NCBI RefSeq assembly: GCF_014287515.2
Contig: NZ_CP092473.1
Span: 2,259,001 to 2,323,000, forward strand
Origin: Roseburia rectibacter
GTDB lineage: Bacteria; Bacillota; Clostridia; Lachnospirales; Lachnospiraceae
Length of the DNA stretch: 64,000 bases
Reading direction: 5' to 3'
Shown: positions 1 to 9,099 of the stretch, piece by piece
Numbering within the stretch: position 1 is the stretch's first letter
How the letters are laid out: each line of letters begins with the position of its first letter
Notes under the pieces: model-generated
Databases searched by the model: none
Seen by the model: only the letters and a program-made list of their open reading frames with translations
What the model was told of the DNA's origin: nothing
Program-made: the position numbers and the translations under genes

Positions 1-224
1 TAACTTCCAATTACAATCGGCATCTGCTTTGTTCCGCTGTCACGAATCTGTAAAAACTGTTTTTCAAAAACACTTCCACACGCAAGCAATATGTGATCCC
101 CCGGTTTTAGTGCAAGCCTATTGACGGCAAAAAGACTTGCGAATGCACTGTTTTCACTCAAACCGTCATTGGTATCATTTCCGTTTATCGAATCGACATA
201 ATATTTCCTGCACAAGTCTGTCAT
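1..224 (-). CDS. Right-handed beta-helix protein, N-terminal part (candidate GH136-type catalytic subunit), cut by window edge
   Basis: Reading leftwards from an ATG at 222-224 the frame stays open to base 1 (74 residues, no stop). The ATG follows GGGAGG by 6 nt, a strong ribosome site lying inside the upstream gene, so the two genes overlap by 50 nt. Visible sequence includes YYVDSINGNDTNDGLSE near residues 8-24, then LKPGDHILL and a GTKQMPIVIGS stretch near residues 64-74. That pattern (YYVD..NGND..DG, then LKPGD, then SGT..PI.IG) is the usual N-terminus of parallel beta-helix carbohydrate enzymes and binding proteins. No signal peptide is visible, so it looks cytoplasmic. In this operon with a GH112 phosphorylase a GH136 lacto-N-biosidase is the leading idea, but that is inference because the catalytic part lies outside the window. 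Confidence 0.7.
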   Translation of the reverse strand, partial: MTDLCRKYYVDSINGNDTNDGLSENSAFASLFAVNRLALKPGDHILLACGSVFEKQFLQIRDSGTKQMPIVIGS

Positions 225-639
225 ACACTTCCTCCCGCAATCTTTTTTCAATGATCTGCTCTACCTCTTCATAAGAAAAAAGATCTCCAAAATATCTTCC
301 AAATAAATCTTTATTCCGCTCATAGAAAGCTTTTTTCTGATTTTCTGTAATCTCCGGACTGATTCCTGATTTTCTAATATTTTCTGTCGGCTGTACGAAA
401 TCCAACCGGAAACGCGTCAATTCATACTGTAGATACATCGGCAATGAATATCTGCGCGGTCCGTAAAATACCTTTTTCTCCATTTCAAGCCTGGCATTCT
501 CTTCATTTTTTTCTGCACATCTTTTTTCCAACGCCTCTATATCGGCGTTTTCAATCAACCCCAGCTTTTCTGCAAGAACAAGTTCGGCTTTCGCATATGC
601 CCACTCTTCTGGTGTAAGGCAGTATCTTTTTTCTATCAT
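175..639 (-). CDS. Small helical SurA/PpiC-like protein (possible GH136 partner/chaperone subunit)
   Basis: A 154-residue, charged, predicted all-helical protein without signal peptide. Its C-terminal third (from ITENQKKAFYERNKDLF, through YEEVEQIIEKRLREEVYDRL) matches the pattern seen around the chaperone domain of SurA/PpiC foldases: T-x-x-x-x-x-x-F/Y-Y-x-x-N-K-D-L-F, then F-x-x-V, then I-x-x-x-L. No PPIase domain is present. Start and upstream permease stop overlap as ATGA, so it is translationally coupled. The next gene starts inside its 3' end. From memory, the GH136 enzyme of Eubacterium ramulus has an N-terminal helical domain and Bifidobacterium LnbX needs the separate chaperone LnbY; this protein could play that role. 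Function is not shown directly by sequence. Confidence 0.55.
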   Translation of the reverse strand: MIEKRYCLTPEEWAYAKAELVLAEKLGLIENADIEALEKRCAEKNEENARLEMEKKVFYGPRRYSLPMYLQYELTRFRLDFVQPTENIRKSGISPEITENQKKAFYERNKDLFGRYFGDLFSYEEVEQIIEKRLREEVYDRLVQEILCRFDKRK

Positions 640-1451
640 TTAACAGCCCCCGTAATTCCATTTGCAAAACTTTTCTGCAGACATAAGAAAATAATCGCCG
701 TCGGAAGTGTACAGATCAGTACACCGAGCATCAACATCCCATAATCAACACTGTAGCCGCTTTTTAAGTTTGCCACAAGCATTGGCATTGTGATGGAATC
801 ATTATTTTGAAAGACAATCTTTGGCCACAGATAACTATTCCATGCGTTCATAAAAGTAACCGTCATTGCAGCTCCATATGTTGATTTCATAACAGGCACA
901 AACATCCGGAAAAAAATCTGTATTTCACTTAGCCCCTCCAGACGAGCCGCCTCTATAATATCATGAGGGAAAGACCGCGCCGCCTGACGGAACATCATAA
1001 TCATAAATGGCGTTGAAATAGACGGCAAAACAAATGCAATCCAGCTATTGACCAGATTCCAGGAAGAGATCATTTTAAAAAGCGGGATCATGATTGCAAC
1101 AAATGGCAGCATCATAGCTAACAACAATACACTCATCAATATGTCTTTTCCCTTATCATGATAAATTTCAAATCCATAACCTGCAATTGAACAGACCAAT
1201 AATGTGATAATCGTCATAAGAATCGCATTTCGAAATGAATTGATCATTGCCAGCCCCAGATTCTGATTGGCAATCAATGCCTTAAAATTTTCGACTAAAT
1301 ATGTTCCAGGAAACAGTTTTCCCCTGACCACATCAATACTTTGATTGGTTGCACCACAAACCATGTAATATAGTGGAAATACAGACAAAAAACTTGCAAA
1401 AATCAATACAATATGTGATATACATAATTTTCCTTTACTCACGTTTGTCAC
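636..1451 (-). CDS. Carbohydrate ABC transporter permease (MalG-like)
   Basis: About 271 residues with six predicted membrane segments and the inner-membrane permease EAA loop (EAARLEGLSEIQIFFRMFVP, roughly residues 166-185) that docks on the ATPase. This is the second permease of a CUT1-type sugar importer. The first codon is GTG (1449-1451), and another GTG five codons in has a better-placed AGGTG, so the true start may be slightly shorter. It overlaps the upstream permease by about 17 nt and its stop overlaps the start of the 154-residue gene (ATGA). No ATPase gene lies in the operon; as in many Firmicutes CUT1 systems a shared MsmK-type ATPase elsewhere is likely. Confidence 0.88.
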   Translation of the reverse strand: MTNVSKGKLCISHIVLIFASFLSVFPLYYMVCGATNQSIDVVRGKLFPGTYLVENFKALIANQNLGLAMINSFRNAILMTIITLLVCSIAGYGFEIYHDKGKDILMSVLLLAMMLPFVAIMIPLFKMISSWNLVNSWIAFVLPSISTPFMIMMFRQAARSFPHDIIEAARLEGLSEIQIFFRMFVPVMKSTYGAAMTVTFMNAWNSYLWPKIVFQNNDSITMPMLVANLKSGYSVDYGMLMLGVLICTLPTAIIFLCLQKSFANGITGAVK

Positions 1452-2319
1452 CTACTTTCATTTGAATTGCAGACAAAATTGCCACTATAATAAGGATAAA
1501 CACTGAAAGTGCTGCCGCATAATTAAATTTTGGTGTCTCCACAAAAGAAATGTTATAAATATAATGCGTCAATGTCATTGTTGACTTTCCCGGTCCACCA
1601 GCCGTTAAATTTACAGACTCGTCAAACAACTGCAGTGTTCCAGACGTTGACATAATAGCCGTCAGTAATATGGTAGGCTTTAACAGTGGAATGGTGATCT
1701 TTGTAAACTGTTGAAACGGTGATGCCCCATCAATACGACTCGCCTCATAGACGGAATAATCAATATTCTGCAGCCCTGCAAGATAAAACACCATATTGTA
1801 ACCGGTCCATCTCCAGACCAACGCGATTATAATTACAAATCTTGCAGCCCATGCATTCTGAAACCAGTCTACGGTCGGAAGTCCAACCGCAGAAATAACG
1901 TGATTTACCAGACCATCCTGCGCAAACAGTGACTTAAAAATCATAGAATACGATACCAGTGATGTTGCACATGGCAGGAAAATCATAGTTCGATAGATTC
2001 CTTTTCCCTTTATATTCGGATTGTTCAGTAATTGAGCAAGAACAAGGGCAATGATCAACATGACTGGAACCTGTATGATAAAATAAAATACTGTATTGAA
2101 AAGGCACTGCAAAAATGTTTTGTCCTTCAGTATCCTGACATAGTTTGCAAAGCCAACCCACCTTACAGAATCTCCCATACCATTCTTAAATGACAGCATA
2201 AGCGCCTGTATCATGGGATAAAAACAAAATACAAAAATCAATATAGCTGCCGGAAGCAAAAACGCCCAACCAGTGAGGTTATGTTTTCTTTCCAGACTTA
2301 ATTTTCTTTTTTTCTCCAT
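1435..2319 (-). CDS. Carbohydrate ABC transporter permease (MalF-like)
   Basis: Start chosen at the ATG of MEKKRKLSLERK (2317-2319), which has TAGGAG 7 nt upstream; the open frame extends further but without a ribosome site. About 294 residues with six membrane segments. The EAA loop reads YEASRIDGASPFQQFTKITI near the last third. It pairs with the following MalG-like permease to form the channel of a CUT1 sugar importer fed by the solute-binding lipoprotein encoded just upstream. A strong hairpin separates it from that lipoprotein gene. Confidence 0.9.
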   Translation of the reverse strand: MEKKRKLSLERKHNLTGWAFLLPAAILIFVFCFYPMIQALMLSFKNGMGDSVRWVGFANYVRILKDKTFLQCLFNTVFYFIIQVPVMLIIALVLAQLLNNPNIKGKGIYRTMIFLPCATSLVSYSMIFKSLFAQDGLVNHVISAVGLPTVDWFQNAWAARFVIIIALVWRWTGYNMVFYLAGLQNIDYSVYEASRIDGASPFQQFTKITIPLLKPTILLTAIMSTSGTLQLFDESVNLTAGGPGKSTMTLTHYIYNISFVETPKFNYAAALSVFILIIVAILSAIQMKVGDKRE

Positions 2320-2337
2320 ATATTTTCTCCTAATGTA

Positions 2338-2368
2338 ATACCGGGAACATAAAATTTGTTCCCGGTAC
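2338..2368 (-). repeat. Intercistronic hairpin between binding-protein and permease genes
   Basis: Perfect 11-bp inverted repeat TACCGGGAACA (2339-2349) and TGTTCCCGGTA (2357-2367) with a 7-nt loop, with no U-run after it. It sits between the solute-binding protein stop (2385) and the permease ribosome site. Such hairpins in sugar ABC operons protect the upstream message and give more binding protein than permease; that role is inferred. Confidence 0.7.
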
Positions 2369-2384
2369 AAACCACTTTACATAT

Positions 2385-3743
2385 TTAATTTTCAATATTA
2401 AATTCTAATGTTTCCTGTGCATTATTCATTTCACCGTCAATATCAGCATTATTCTGAACAACATTTGTGATTGCATCTGTCAATGCACTTCTTATGTCCG
2501 AATAGTATGCACCACAGTCAAATGCTGGAACCGAACCTGCATATCCAACGATATCTTTATATACTGCCTGTCCACCATAAAAATCTGATGCCTGATTATA
2601 TACATCAGACTGTGCAGCCGGAATGTAGCTTGCAATCGCACCTGCATTCGGCAACAGATCATCATATAATTCCACACTGCTTCCAAATGTAGATTTTAAG
2701 AAATCAAATGCAAGTTCTGTATTCTTACAGTTAGAAGATACTGCCCAGCTTGCACCACCACAATTTGCATAATTTGTGGCTCCATCAACTCCATCCAGTT
2801 TTGGCATGTTTACAATTGCCCATTTTCCTGACTGATCCTCTGCCGCCTGAATGGATGACATGATCCAGCATCCATTGATCACTCCTGCTGTTTTTCCGTC
2901 ATTCATAGAGGCAATATACTGATCCCAGTCCGTATACTCGGCAATAATACCCTCATCAACTAATTTTTTATAAACTTCCATTGTCTTTTTTAACGCTTCA
3001 TTGTCTGCAATATGAACCTTTCCGTCAACAATTGGTGAGGCTCCTGCCGACTGCAGCATTTCCATAAGTAATTCGGATCCCCCGGAGGAAGCGATCATTG
3101 GCACTCCATTCGCCTCTACTACTTTTTTTGCAAGTTCCTCAAACTGTGACCATGTAGTATCCTTAAAATCGTCAACCGTAAGACCTGCCGCCTCTACCAT
3201 ATCCGAACGAATTGCCATAATCGTTGCACCATTATCAAAAGGAAGTCCATAATTTTTTCCCTCTGCCGTGGAATCTGCAAGTTTTCCCTCTGTAAACTGT
3301 GAAAAATCAATTCCGGAATCTGTTAATTCTGTAAAAATTCCAGGAAAATTGGCAATATTTTTATGGAACGAATAGTCCTGCATCAGAAAAATATCCGGTA
3401 AAGTACTGTAATCTCCTGACGTTGCAGCTGTAATCAGCTTTGTCTCAATATCATTATAAATATTTTCCTGAATATCCAGTTTAAAATCTGGATGGTCTTT
3501 CTGATAAATCTTTTCTGCCTGTTCCATGGCATAAATATTAAAAGTGGGATCCCAGCACCATACCGTAAGTGTTTCATCTCCATTTTCATTTGTTTCTGCG
3601 GAAACACTCTGCGTATCCTCATTACTGTTCGTAACATTTTCTTTTTCGTTCGTGTTTCCTTCATTTTGGTTCCCACCACATCCGGCAAGCACAGATACTG
3701 TCATAGTTGCTGCCAACATGAATCCCAATGCTTTTTTCTTCAT
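2385..3743 (-). CDS. Extracellular solute-binding lipoprotein of sugar ABC transporter
   Basis: 452 residues. The N-terminus MKKKALGFML... ends in the lipobox LAGC (Cys about residue 21), followed by an Asn/Glu/Thr-rich linker, so it is a membrane-anchored lipoprotein. The rest follows the family-1 (MalE-like) binding-protein layout with aromatic-rich patches such as TVWCWDPTFN. It lies directly after the GH112 phosphorylase gene and before the two permeases, so its ligand is probably a galactosyl-HexNAc disaccharide or a longer lacto-N type oligosaccharide. The ligand is inferred from context only. Confidence 0.9.
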   Translation of the reverse strand: MKKKALGFMLAATMTVSVLAGCGGNQNEGNTNEKENVTNSNEDTQSVSAETNENGDETLTVWCWDPTFNIYAMEQAEKIYQKDHPDFKLDIQENIYNDIETKLITAATSGDYSTLPDIFLMQDYSFHKNIANFPGIFTELTDSGIDFSQFTEGKLADSTAEGKNYGLPFDNGATIMAIRSDMVEAAGLTVDDFKDTTWSQFEELAKKVVEANGVPMIASSGGSELLMEMLQSAGASPIVDGKVHIADNEALKKTMEVYKKLVDEGIIAEYTDWDQYIASMNDGKTAGVINGCWIMSSIQAAEDQSGKWAIVNMPKLDGVDGATNYANCGGASWAVSSNCKNTELAFDFLKSTFGSSVELYDDLLPNAGAIASYIPAAQSDVYNQASDFYGGQAVYKDIVGYAGSVPAFDCGAYYSDIRSALTDAITNVVQNNADIDGEMNNAQETLEFNIEN

Positions 3744-3825
3744 AAAAAATACCTCCCTGCAAAAATTATTATTTTTTTATTTTATAAAATATGACGGTAT
3801 GATACCACTCATAAATTATCAATAG

Positions 3826-5988
3826 TTACATTGTCTCATTCAACCACCGCATTTCTCCTGGTTCTAGTGTCAACCTTACGATAAAATCGCCATTGATATA
3901 CAGATCTGTCTGACATTCTTTTCCTGAATTATTTATGACAGCTATTTTTTGCGTTTTCTGAAAAACAGTGACCTCAGTATCTACATTTGTTACGTAATAT
4001 CGTTTCATCTCCTGTTCCATTCCCGCTGCATAATAAATTGCACGAAGCAGAATACGGCAGTTCTGAGGGGAATACGGCAGTCCTGCAAAGTAAACACCGT
4101 GACCTTTTCCGTATTGATTAACAACCAGCTGGCTGTATTCTCCATCCATTGCAAGAATCTGATAATGATCTCCCTGCGCATAAATGCGGGTCGTACCTTC
4201 TCCGAAATCAATATCCCCTTCAATATCTTCCAAGATAAAATGCTGCGGATTTTTCTCGTTATATTTATCTGTACTTAGTGAAAAACCCATCTCACGATCT
4301 ACACCAAGCACATCCGCCAGCTGGAAAAATCTTCCCTGATGCTGATATGCTGTCGGTTCTCCTACTCCGATAAATCCACCACCTTCATCCACAAACTGTC
4401 TTAACGTTGTTACAACTGCTTCATCAATCCAATTTTCAGCTCCACTGAATGACGTATATGCATCTCCAACATTGATGATCACCCTGATATCTTTTGGGAT
4501 TCCTTTTTTCACATCATCAAAAGAGATAAATTCCACATCAAACGGCATTCCACTCAGACATTCCAGCACTCCCTCTGCAGAATAAGTTTCTCTGTGCCAT
4601 ATTGCATGATGCACCTGGTTTGACATCCATTTCCGCAAACCTCCCCAACAGTTTAAAACTGCTACTTTAAATGGTGCAACATAAGATTTCGTCCCGTTCA
4701 TATTTTCATGTATCTGTCTGAATTCCCCGACAACACTTTGAATCTCTTCTATAAATCCCGGCCATTCACTGGCCAATTTTAAATATCCGCCATATCCGAT
4801 GCGGTCAAGCGGAGAACGTAAAATTGCCCTTCTCGCTTTCATCCAGTTGTCCTTTGCCTCCCCTATGGGATCTCCGCCTTCTCCAAACACGTCGGGGAAA
4901 AAATATGGCAAAAGCCTTCCTTCTGTATATTTAACCCCTTTTATATCTGAAATCATACGGAGTGTCACACCACTGCCAACAGAACCAACTACTGCATCCA
5001 GACCAATTTCTGCAAAATATTTTCCGTATGGTTCCGTCCCTATCCAATGATCTCCCAAAAACATCATCGCTTCTTTTCCATAGGAATGAACAATATCTAC
5101 AAGTTCCTTGGCAAGCGCACAAACTTCCTGCTGCTGGAATTCAATAAAATCCTTAAACTCACGACTTGGCACACGGAACATGCTGTTGTGATATCCCTGA
5201 TCCACAATAAATTCCGGTCTGAATTTATACCCTGCCCACTTTTCAAATTTCTCTAATATGTATGGACTTACACTTGCACTATATCCAAACCATTCTACAA
5301 ATTTTTCACGTTTTTTATCATCAAAGGTAAGTGTAAACTGGTGAAAAAAAGTCGTAAATCTTACCACGTCGATCTGCGGGTTTTCTTCACACCAGCGTTT
5401 TAATTTTTCTTTTACGTACTTCTGGGTTTTCGGCTGCCGCACATCATATGTCAGTTGATGTGGTGTATCTTTCCAATCATTTGTAATAAAGTTATACATA
5501 TGTACAGGATCCCATATTAAAAACGCCAGAAAACTTACCGTATATTCATGATAAGGAATGGTTTTTATTTCAACTTCTTCCCGTTCTTTTTTAAATTCCC
5601 AGTCATCGACAGAAACCACTTCACCCGTTGTGCGATCAATTACTTCCCACCATCTTTTGGGATCATCCAACGTATTGACTTTTAACTGCTGTGTATGAAA
5701 TCCTTCCATCAATCTTATACATAGTTTTTCACTTCTTGCAGTTACACGATTGCTGATCAGGTATTCCTGTTGAATCTCTTCTGGATTTTGCTCGGCCCAG
5801 GCATTATCCTTTCTGGTCGTATAATACGTTGCATATTTCTTTACCGGCTCATTCAATAACGCATCCGGCATCTCCGTTCCGTCACAGTCACGCAATGCAT
5901 CTGCTCCAAGAAGATTTTTCAATCGTATTGTTTCCTCGACAATGTCTGCATCGGTCGGCAATGTCAGTCTGCCTGTTTGTTTTGTCAT
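3826..5988 (-). CDS. 1,3-beta-galactosyl-N-acetylhexosamine phosphorylase (GH112)
   Basis: About 720 residues from the ATG at 5986-5988 (MTKQTGRLTLP), preceded by AAAGGAG at 9-nt spacing; the open frame continues 23 codons upstream without better support. The opening TGRLTLPTDADIVEETIRL, the middle FTTFFHQFTLTF and the EMMFLGDHWIGTEPYG-like stretch near residues 330-345 fit the lacto-N-biose phosphorylase family: an N-terminal TIM-barrel-like catalytic domain, then a middle and a C-terminal beta domain. The enzyme phosphorolyses lacto-N-biose or galacto-N-biose to galactose-1-phosphate and GlcNAc/GalNAc in the cytoplasm. No signal peptide is present, consistent with import by the adjacent ABC system. 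Length fits the family (about 720-750). Confidence 0.9.
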   Translation of the reverse strand: MTKQTGRLTLPTDADIVEETIRLKNLLGADALRDCDGTEMPDALLNEPVKKYATYYTTRKDNAWAEQNPEEIQQEYLISNRVTARSEKLCIRLMEGFHTQQLKVNTLDDPKRWWEVIDRTTGEVVSVDDWEFKKEREEVEIKTIPYHEYTVSFLAFLIWDPVHMYNFITNDWKDTPHQLTYDVRQPKTQKYVKEKLKRWCEENPQIDVVRFTTFFHQFTLTFDDKKREKFVEWFGYSASVSPYILEKFEKWAGYKFRPEFIVDQGYHNSMFRVPSREFKDFIEFQQQEVCALAKELVDIVHSYGKEAMMFLGDHWIGTEPYGKYFAEIGLDAVVGSVGSGVTLRMISDIKGVKYTEGRLLPYFFPDVFGEGGDPIGEAKDNWMKARRAILRSPLDRIGYGGYLKLASEWPGFIEEIQSVVGEFRQIHENMNGTKSYVAPFKVAVLNCWGGLRKWMSNQVHHAIWHRETYSAEGVLECLSGMPFDVEFISFDDVKKGIPKDIRVIINVGDAYTSFSGAENWIDEAVVTTLRQFVDEGGGFIGVGEPTAYQHQGRFFQLADVLGVDREMGFSLSTDKYNEKNPQHFILEDIEGDIDFGEGTTRIYAQGDHYQILAMDGEYSQLVVNQYGKGHGVYFAGLPYSPQNCRILLRAIYYAAGMEQEMKRYYVTNVDTEVTVFQKTQKIAVINNSGKECQTDLYINGDFIVRLTLEPGEMRWLNETM

Positions 5989-6114
5989 TCCCGTCTTCTC
6001 CTTTCTTGTCTCATCACCTGATGTTTTAAGTATATCTGTCTGCATCAACTGCTTCAATTTTTATGTTGCTCTAATTTTTATATATCTTGCTTTATGCTCA
6101 ATAAAATATTTGCA

Positions 6115-6231
6115 TTTATCATAAATTACTGTATACTTGCAATAAGAAACCCTATTTAATTGCTATTTTATTCATCAGTTTCACAACATTATTTTAGTAA
6201 TATTGCGGTTTTAATCTATAAGATATAAAAT
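6115..6231. promoter_or_regulatory. Divergent promoter region between GH112 operon and AraC gene
   Basis: The 268-base gap 5989-6256 is AT-rich and holds no gene. On the minus strand TTGCAA (6137-6142) and GATAAA (6115-6120) are spaced 16 nt, a possible operon promoter. On the plus strand TTGCGG (6203-6208) and TAAAAT (6226-6231) are spaced 17 nt, a possible promoter for the AraC gene. The AraC protein probably acts between them. Both assignments rest on consensus only. Confidence 0.4.
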
Positions 6232-6256
6232 TTGATACAACAGGAAGATAATACAA

Positions 6257-7132
6257 ATGAGTAATGAATTAATTAATTTTGAGTACAAAGGAGTACCCGA
6301 TCCGGATTTTAAACTTCGTTATATTTCTATTTCTAAATACGAAGGGGATTGGCAAAGCCACCCTCACACCCATCAGTTTTCTGAACTTTTCTATGTTATC
6401 AGTGGAAAAGGTGTATTTTACATTGAAAATGATACGGTTTCTGTATGTGCAGACGATCTGATAATCATAAATCCACATATTGAACATACGGAAAAAACGA
6501 TGTCAAACGATCCTATGACCTATATTGTATTTGGTGTAGAAGGGCTCGCTTTCTATTTTAATTCCCAAAACGCTGCTAACCCAAAAGGATACAGCTACTA
6601 TAATTATGGTTCCGCCAAAACACACTTTATTAATTTTTCCCAGATTATGATAAAAGAATTTAATGCAAGAAAGCCAGGTTTTGAAGCAATCTGTCATGGT
6701 CTCCTACAGGTTTTGCTTGTTTATATTACACGCGAACAGCATCTTTCTGTCATATCTGATACCACTTTGCAAATATCAAAGGAATGTTTTGTTGCGAAAA
6801 AATATATTGATGCTAATTATGCAAAAAATATTACTTTAGATCTGCTCGCTGAAATCACCCATATCAACAAATTTTATTTATCACATTCTTTTACGGAGTA
6901 TGTTGGAACATCCCCCATCAATTACCTGATGGAAACCAGACTCGCTGCAAGCAAAGAACTATTGCTCAGCTCCAGTCGCTCGATTGCAGAAGTTGCATCC
7001 AGCACAGGTTTTTCATCACAGTCGTATTTTTCGCAGATTTTCCGAAAGAATACAGGTATGTCACCCCTACAATACCGTAAACTGAAACAAACAGATTCGA
7101 AAACCATGCAGGATGATTCCTATTATATTTGA
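6257..7132 (+). CDS. AraC-family transcriptional regulator with N-terminal cupin
   Basis: 291 residues. Residues about 35-95 form a cupin-like sugar sensor (HPHTHQFSELFYVISGKG). The C-terminal 100 residues carry two helix-turn-helix motifs (DLLAEITHINKFYLSHSFTE and IAEVASSTGFSSQSYFSQIF) ending with the family signature GMSPLQYRK. It is transcribed divergently from the GH112/ABC operon and is the likely activator that responds to the imported disaccharide or its breakdown products. AGGA lies about 10 nt upstream of the ATG. Confidence 0.9.
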   Translation: MSNELINFEYKGVPDPDFKLRYISISKYEGDWQSHPHTHQFSELFYVISGKGVFYIENDTVSVCADDLIIINPHIEHTEKTMSNDPMTYIVFGVEGLAFYFNSQNAANPKGYSYYNYGSAKTHFINFSQIMIKEFNARKPGFEAICHGLLQVLLVYITREQHLSVISDTTLQISKECFVAKKYIDANYAKNITLDLLAEITHINKFYLSHSFTEYVGTSPINYLMETRLAASKELLLSSSRSIAEVASSTGFSSQSYFSQIFRKNTGMSPLQYRKLKQTDSKTMQDDSYYI

Positions 7133-7212
7133 AAATTTTATAGAAACATATAGACTTAATTGATCATTTCATGCACAAAATGATACACATTTTCTTTATT
7201 ACGACAAAACAA

Positions 7213-7270
7213 AAAAATCCGCCAAAGCCCCACTGCATAGAAATGCAGTCCCAGTCTTTGACGGATTTTC
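7213..7270 (-). terminator. Intrinsic terminator of leuCD
   Basis: Read on the minus strand, AAAATCCGTCAAAG pairs with CTTTGGCGGATTTT (one G-U pair), with a small inner CTGCAT/ATGCAG helix, followed by a T-run. It lies 20 nt after leuD and between the convergent araC-type gene and leuD, so it may act in both directions. Confidence 0.85.
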
Positions 7271-7289
7271 TTATTCATTGATTTTCATT

Positions 7290-7778
7290 TTATTTCTGGT
7301 TAATATAGTTGACCAGTCCCTCACAGTCAATAATTTTCTGCATGAACGGCGGGAACGCCTGGCCCCGATATGAGGTACCCTTTGTCACATCCGTGATCAC
7401 TCCTGTGTCAAAGTTGACTTCCACTTCGTCTCCGGCTTCGATCTCTTTTGCTGCCTGCGGACATTCAATGATCGGAAGTCCGATATTGATCGCATTACGG
7501 TAAAAAATACGTGCAAATGTCTCTGCAATAACACAGCTTACTCCGGCTGCCTTTATAGAAATCGGAGCATGCTCTCTGGATGAACCGCATCCAAAGTTTT
7601 TATTTGCCACCATGATATCTCCGGCTTTGACATTTTTGATGAAATCTTTATCGATATCCTCCATACAATGCAATGCCAGTTCCTTTGGATCAGAAGAATT
7701 TAAGTATCTTGCCGGAATGATGACATCGGTATCTACGTTGTCTCCGTATTTGAATACATGACCTTTTGCTGCTTTCAT
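7290..7778 (-). CDS. leuD: 3-isopropylmalate dehydratase small subunit
   Basis: 162 residues beginning [20 protein letters not shown]; the [16 protein letters not shown] and [13 protein letters not shown] motifs are the hallmarks of LeuD-type small subunits of the aconitase family. With LeuC it isomerises 2-isopropylmalate to 3-isopropylmalate in leucine synthesis. It follows leuC by 23 nt in the same operon and ends at a strong terminator. leuA and leuB are not in the window. The short length is that of the stand-alone small subunit found in clostridia and archaea. Confidence 0.95.
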   Translation of the reverse strand: MKAAKGHVFKYGDNVDTDVIIPARYLNSSDPKELALHCMEDIDKDFIKNVKAGDIMVANKNFGCGSSREHAPISIKAAGVSCVIAETFARIFYRNAINIGLPIIECPQAAKEIEAGDEVEVNFDTGVITDVTKGTSYRGQAFPPFMQKIIDCEGLVNYINQK

Positions 7779-7801
7779 GTTTACTCTCCTTTTTCTTAAA
7801 C

Positions 7802-9064
7802 CTATGCTACTTCATCCGGTCCGGAAAGTTTTCCGGTGATCGCACTTGCTGCCGCTACTGCCGGGCTGGCAAGATAAATCTCAGACTCCACATGTCCCAT
7901 TCTTCCTACGAAGTTACGATTTGTGGTGGAAACGCAGCGCTCATGCTCTGCAAGGATTCCCATATAACCACCAAGGCAAGGTCCGCAGGTCGGTGTGCTC
8001 ACAACTGCACCAGCCTCGATAAAGATCTTAAGCAGCCCTTCTTCCATCGCATCAAGGTAAATCTGCTGTGTTGCCGGGATTACGATCACACGCAGTCCTT
8101 TTGCTACTTTTTTGCCTTTTAAGATAGAAGCTGCCACACGCAGGTCATCCATTCTTCCGTTTGTACAGGAACCGATCACTACCTGGTCGATCTTGATGTC
8201 GCCGACCTCGTCGATCGTCTTTGTGTTCTCCGGAAGGTGTGGGAATGCAACAGTAGGTTTTAAAGTACTAAGGTCGATTGTATAAGTCTCCTCATACTCT
8301 GCATCCTCATCTGCCTCGTAGACAACATATGGACGTTTGGAATGTGCCTCCATATATTCTTTTGCAAGATCATCTACCGGGAAAATACCATTTTTTCCAC
8401 CTGCTTCGATTGCCATATTTGCAATCGTAAAACGATCATCCATTGAAAGGTAGGAAATGCCATCTCCAACAAATTCCATTGATTTGTAGAGTGCACCGTC
8501 CACACCGATCATTCCAATGATATGTAAAATGATGTCTTTTCCGCTGATCCATTTTGCCGGTTTGCCGGTCAGGACAAATTTGATCGCTGCAGGTACTTTA
8601 AACCATGCTTTTCCGGTTGCCATACCAGCCGCCATATCGGTACTGCCGACTCCGGTGGAAAATGCACCCAGCGCACCGTAGGTACAGGTGTGGGAATCCG
8701 CACCGATAATGACATCGCCTGCCACGGTAAGACCTTTCTCCGGCAGCAGTGCATGCTCTATTCCCATCTCTCCTACATCAAAATAATTTGTAATATCATG
8801 CCGGCAGGCAAACTCTCTGACGCATTTGCAATGCTGTGCAGATTTGATATCTTTATTTGGCACAAAATGATCTAACACAAGTGCGATCTTATCCTTATCA
8901 AAGACACCGTCCACCTTCATTTTATCCATTTCATGAATCGCCACCGGTGAAGTAATGTCATTGCCTAAAACCAGATCCAAATCTGCCTCAATAAGCTGTC
9001 CGGCACTGACTGATGGAAGTCCTGCATGTGCTGCAAGGATTTTCTGTGTCATCGTCATCCCCAT
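7802..9064 (-). CDS. leuC: 3-isopropylmalate dehydratase large subunit
   Basis: 420 residues. ATG at 9062-9064 follows TAGGAGG by 8 nt. [4Fe-4S] ligands are visible as the Cys in [13 protein letters not shown] and the CxxC in [28 protein letters not shown] near residue 120 and the C-terminal [10 protein letters not shown] are aconitase-family signatures. It forms the leucine-pathway isomerase with LeuD, encoded immediately downstream. A LysR regulator is transcribed away from it and a T-N11-A box lies in the shared intergenic region, suggesting leucine-pathway control. Confidence 0.95.
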   Translation of the reverse strand: MGMTMTQKILAAHAGLPSVSAGQLIEADLDLVLGNDITSPVAIHEMDKMKVDGVFDKDKIALVLDHFVPNKDIKSAQHCKCVREFACRHDITNYFDVGEMGIEHALLPEKGLTVAGDVIIGADSHTCTYGALGAFSTGVGSTDMAAGMATGKAWFKVPAAIKFVLTGKPAKWISGKDIILHIIGMIGVDGALYKSMEFVGDGISYLSMDDRFTIANMAIEAGGKNGIFPVDDLAKEYMEAHSKRPYVVYEADEDAEYEETYTIDLSTLKPTVAFPHLPENTKTIDEVGDIKIDQVVIGSCTNGRMDDLRVAASILKGKKVAKGLRVIVIPATQQIYLDAMEEGLLKIFIEAGAVVSTPTCGPCLGGYMGILAEHERCVSTTNRNFVGRMGHVESEIYLASPAVAAASAITGKLSGPDEVA

Positions 9065-9099
9065 GGGTATATCCTCCTAAAAAATTAAAATCTGTGTCA

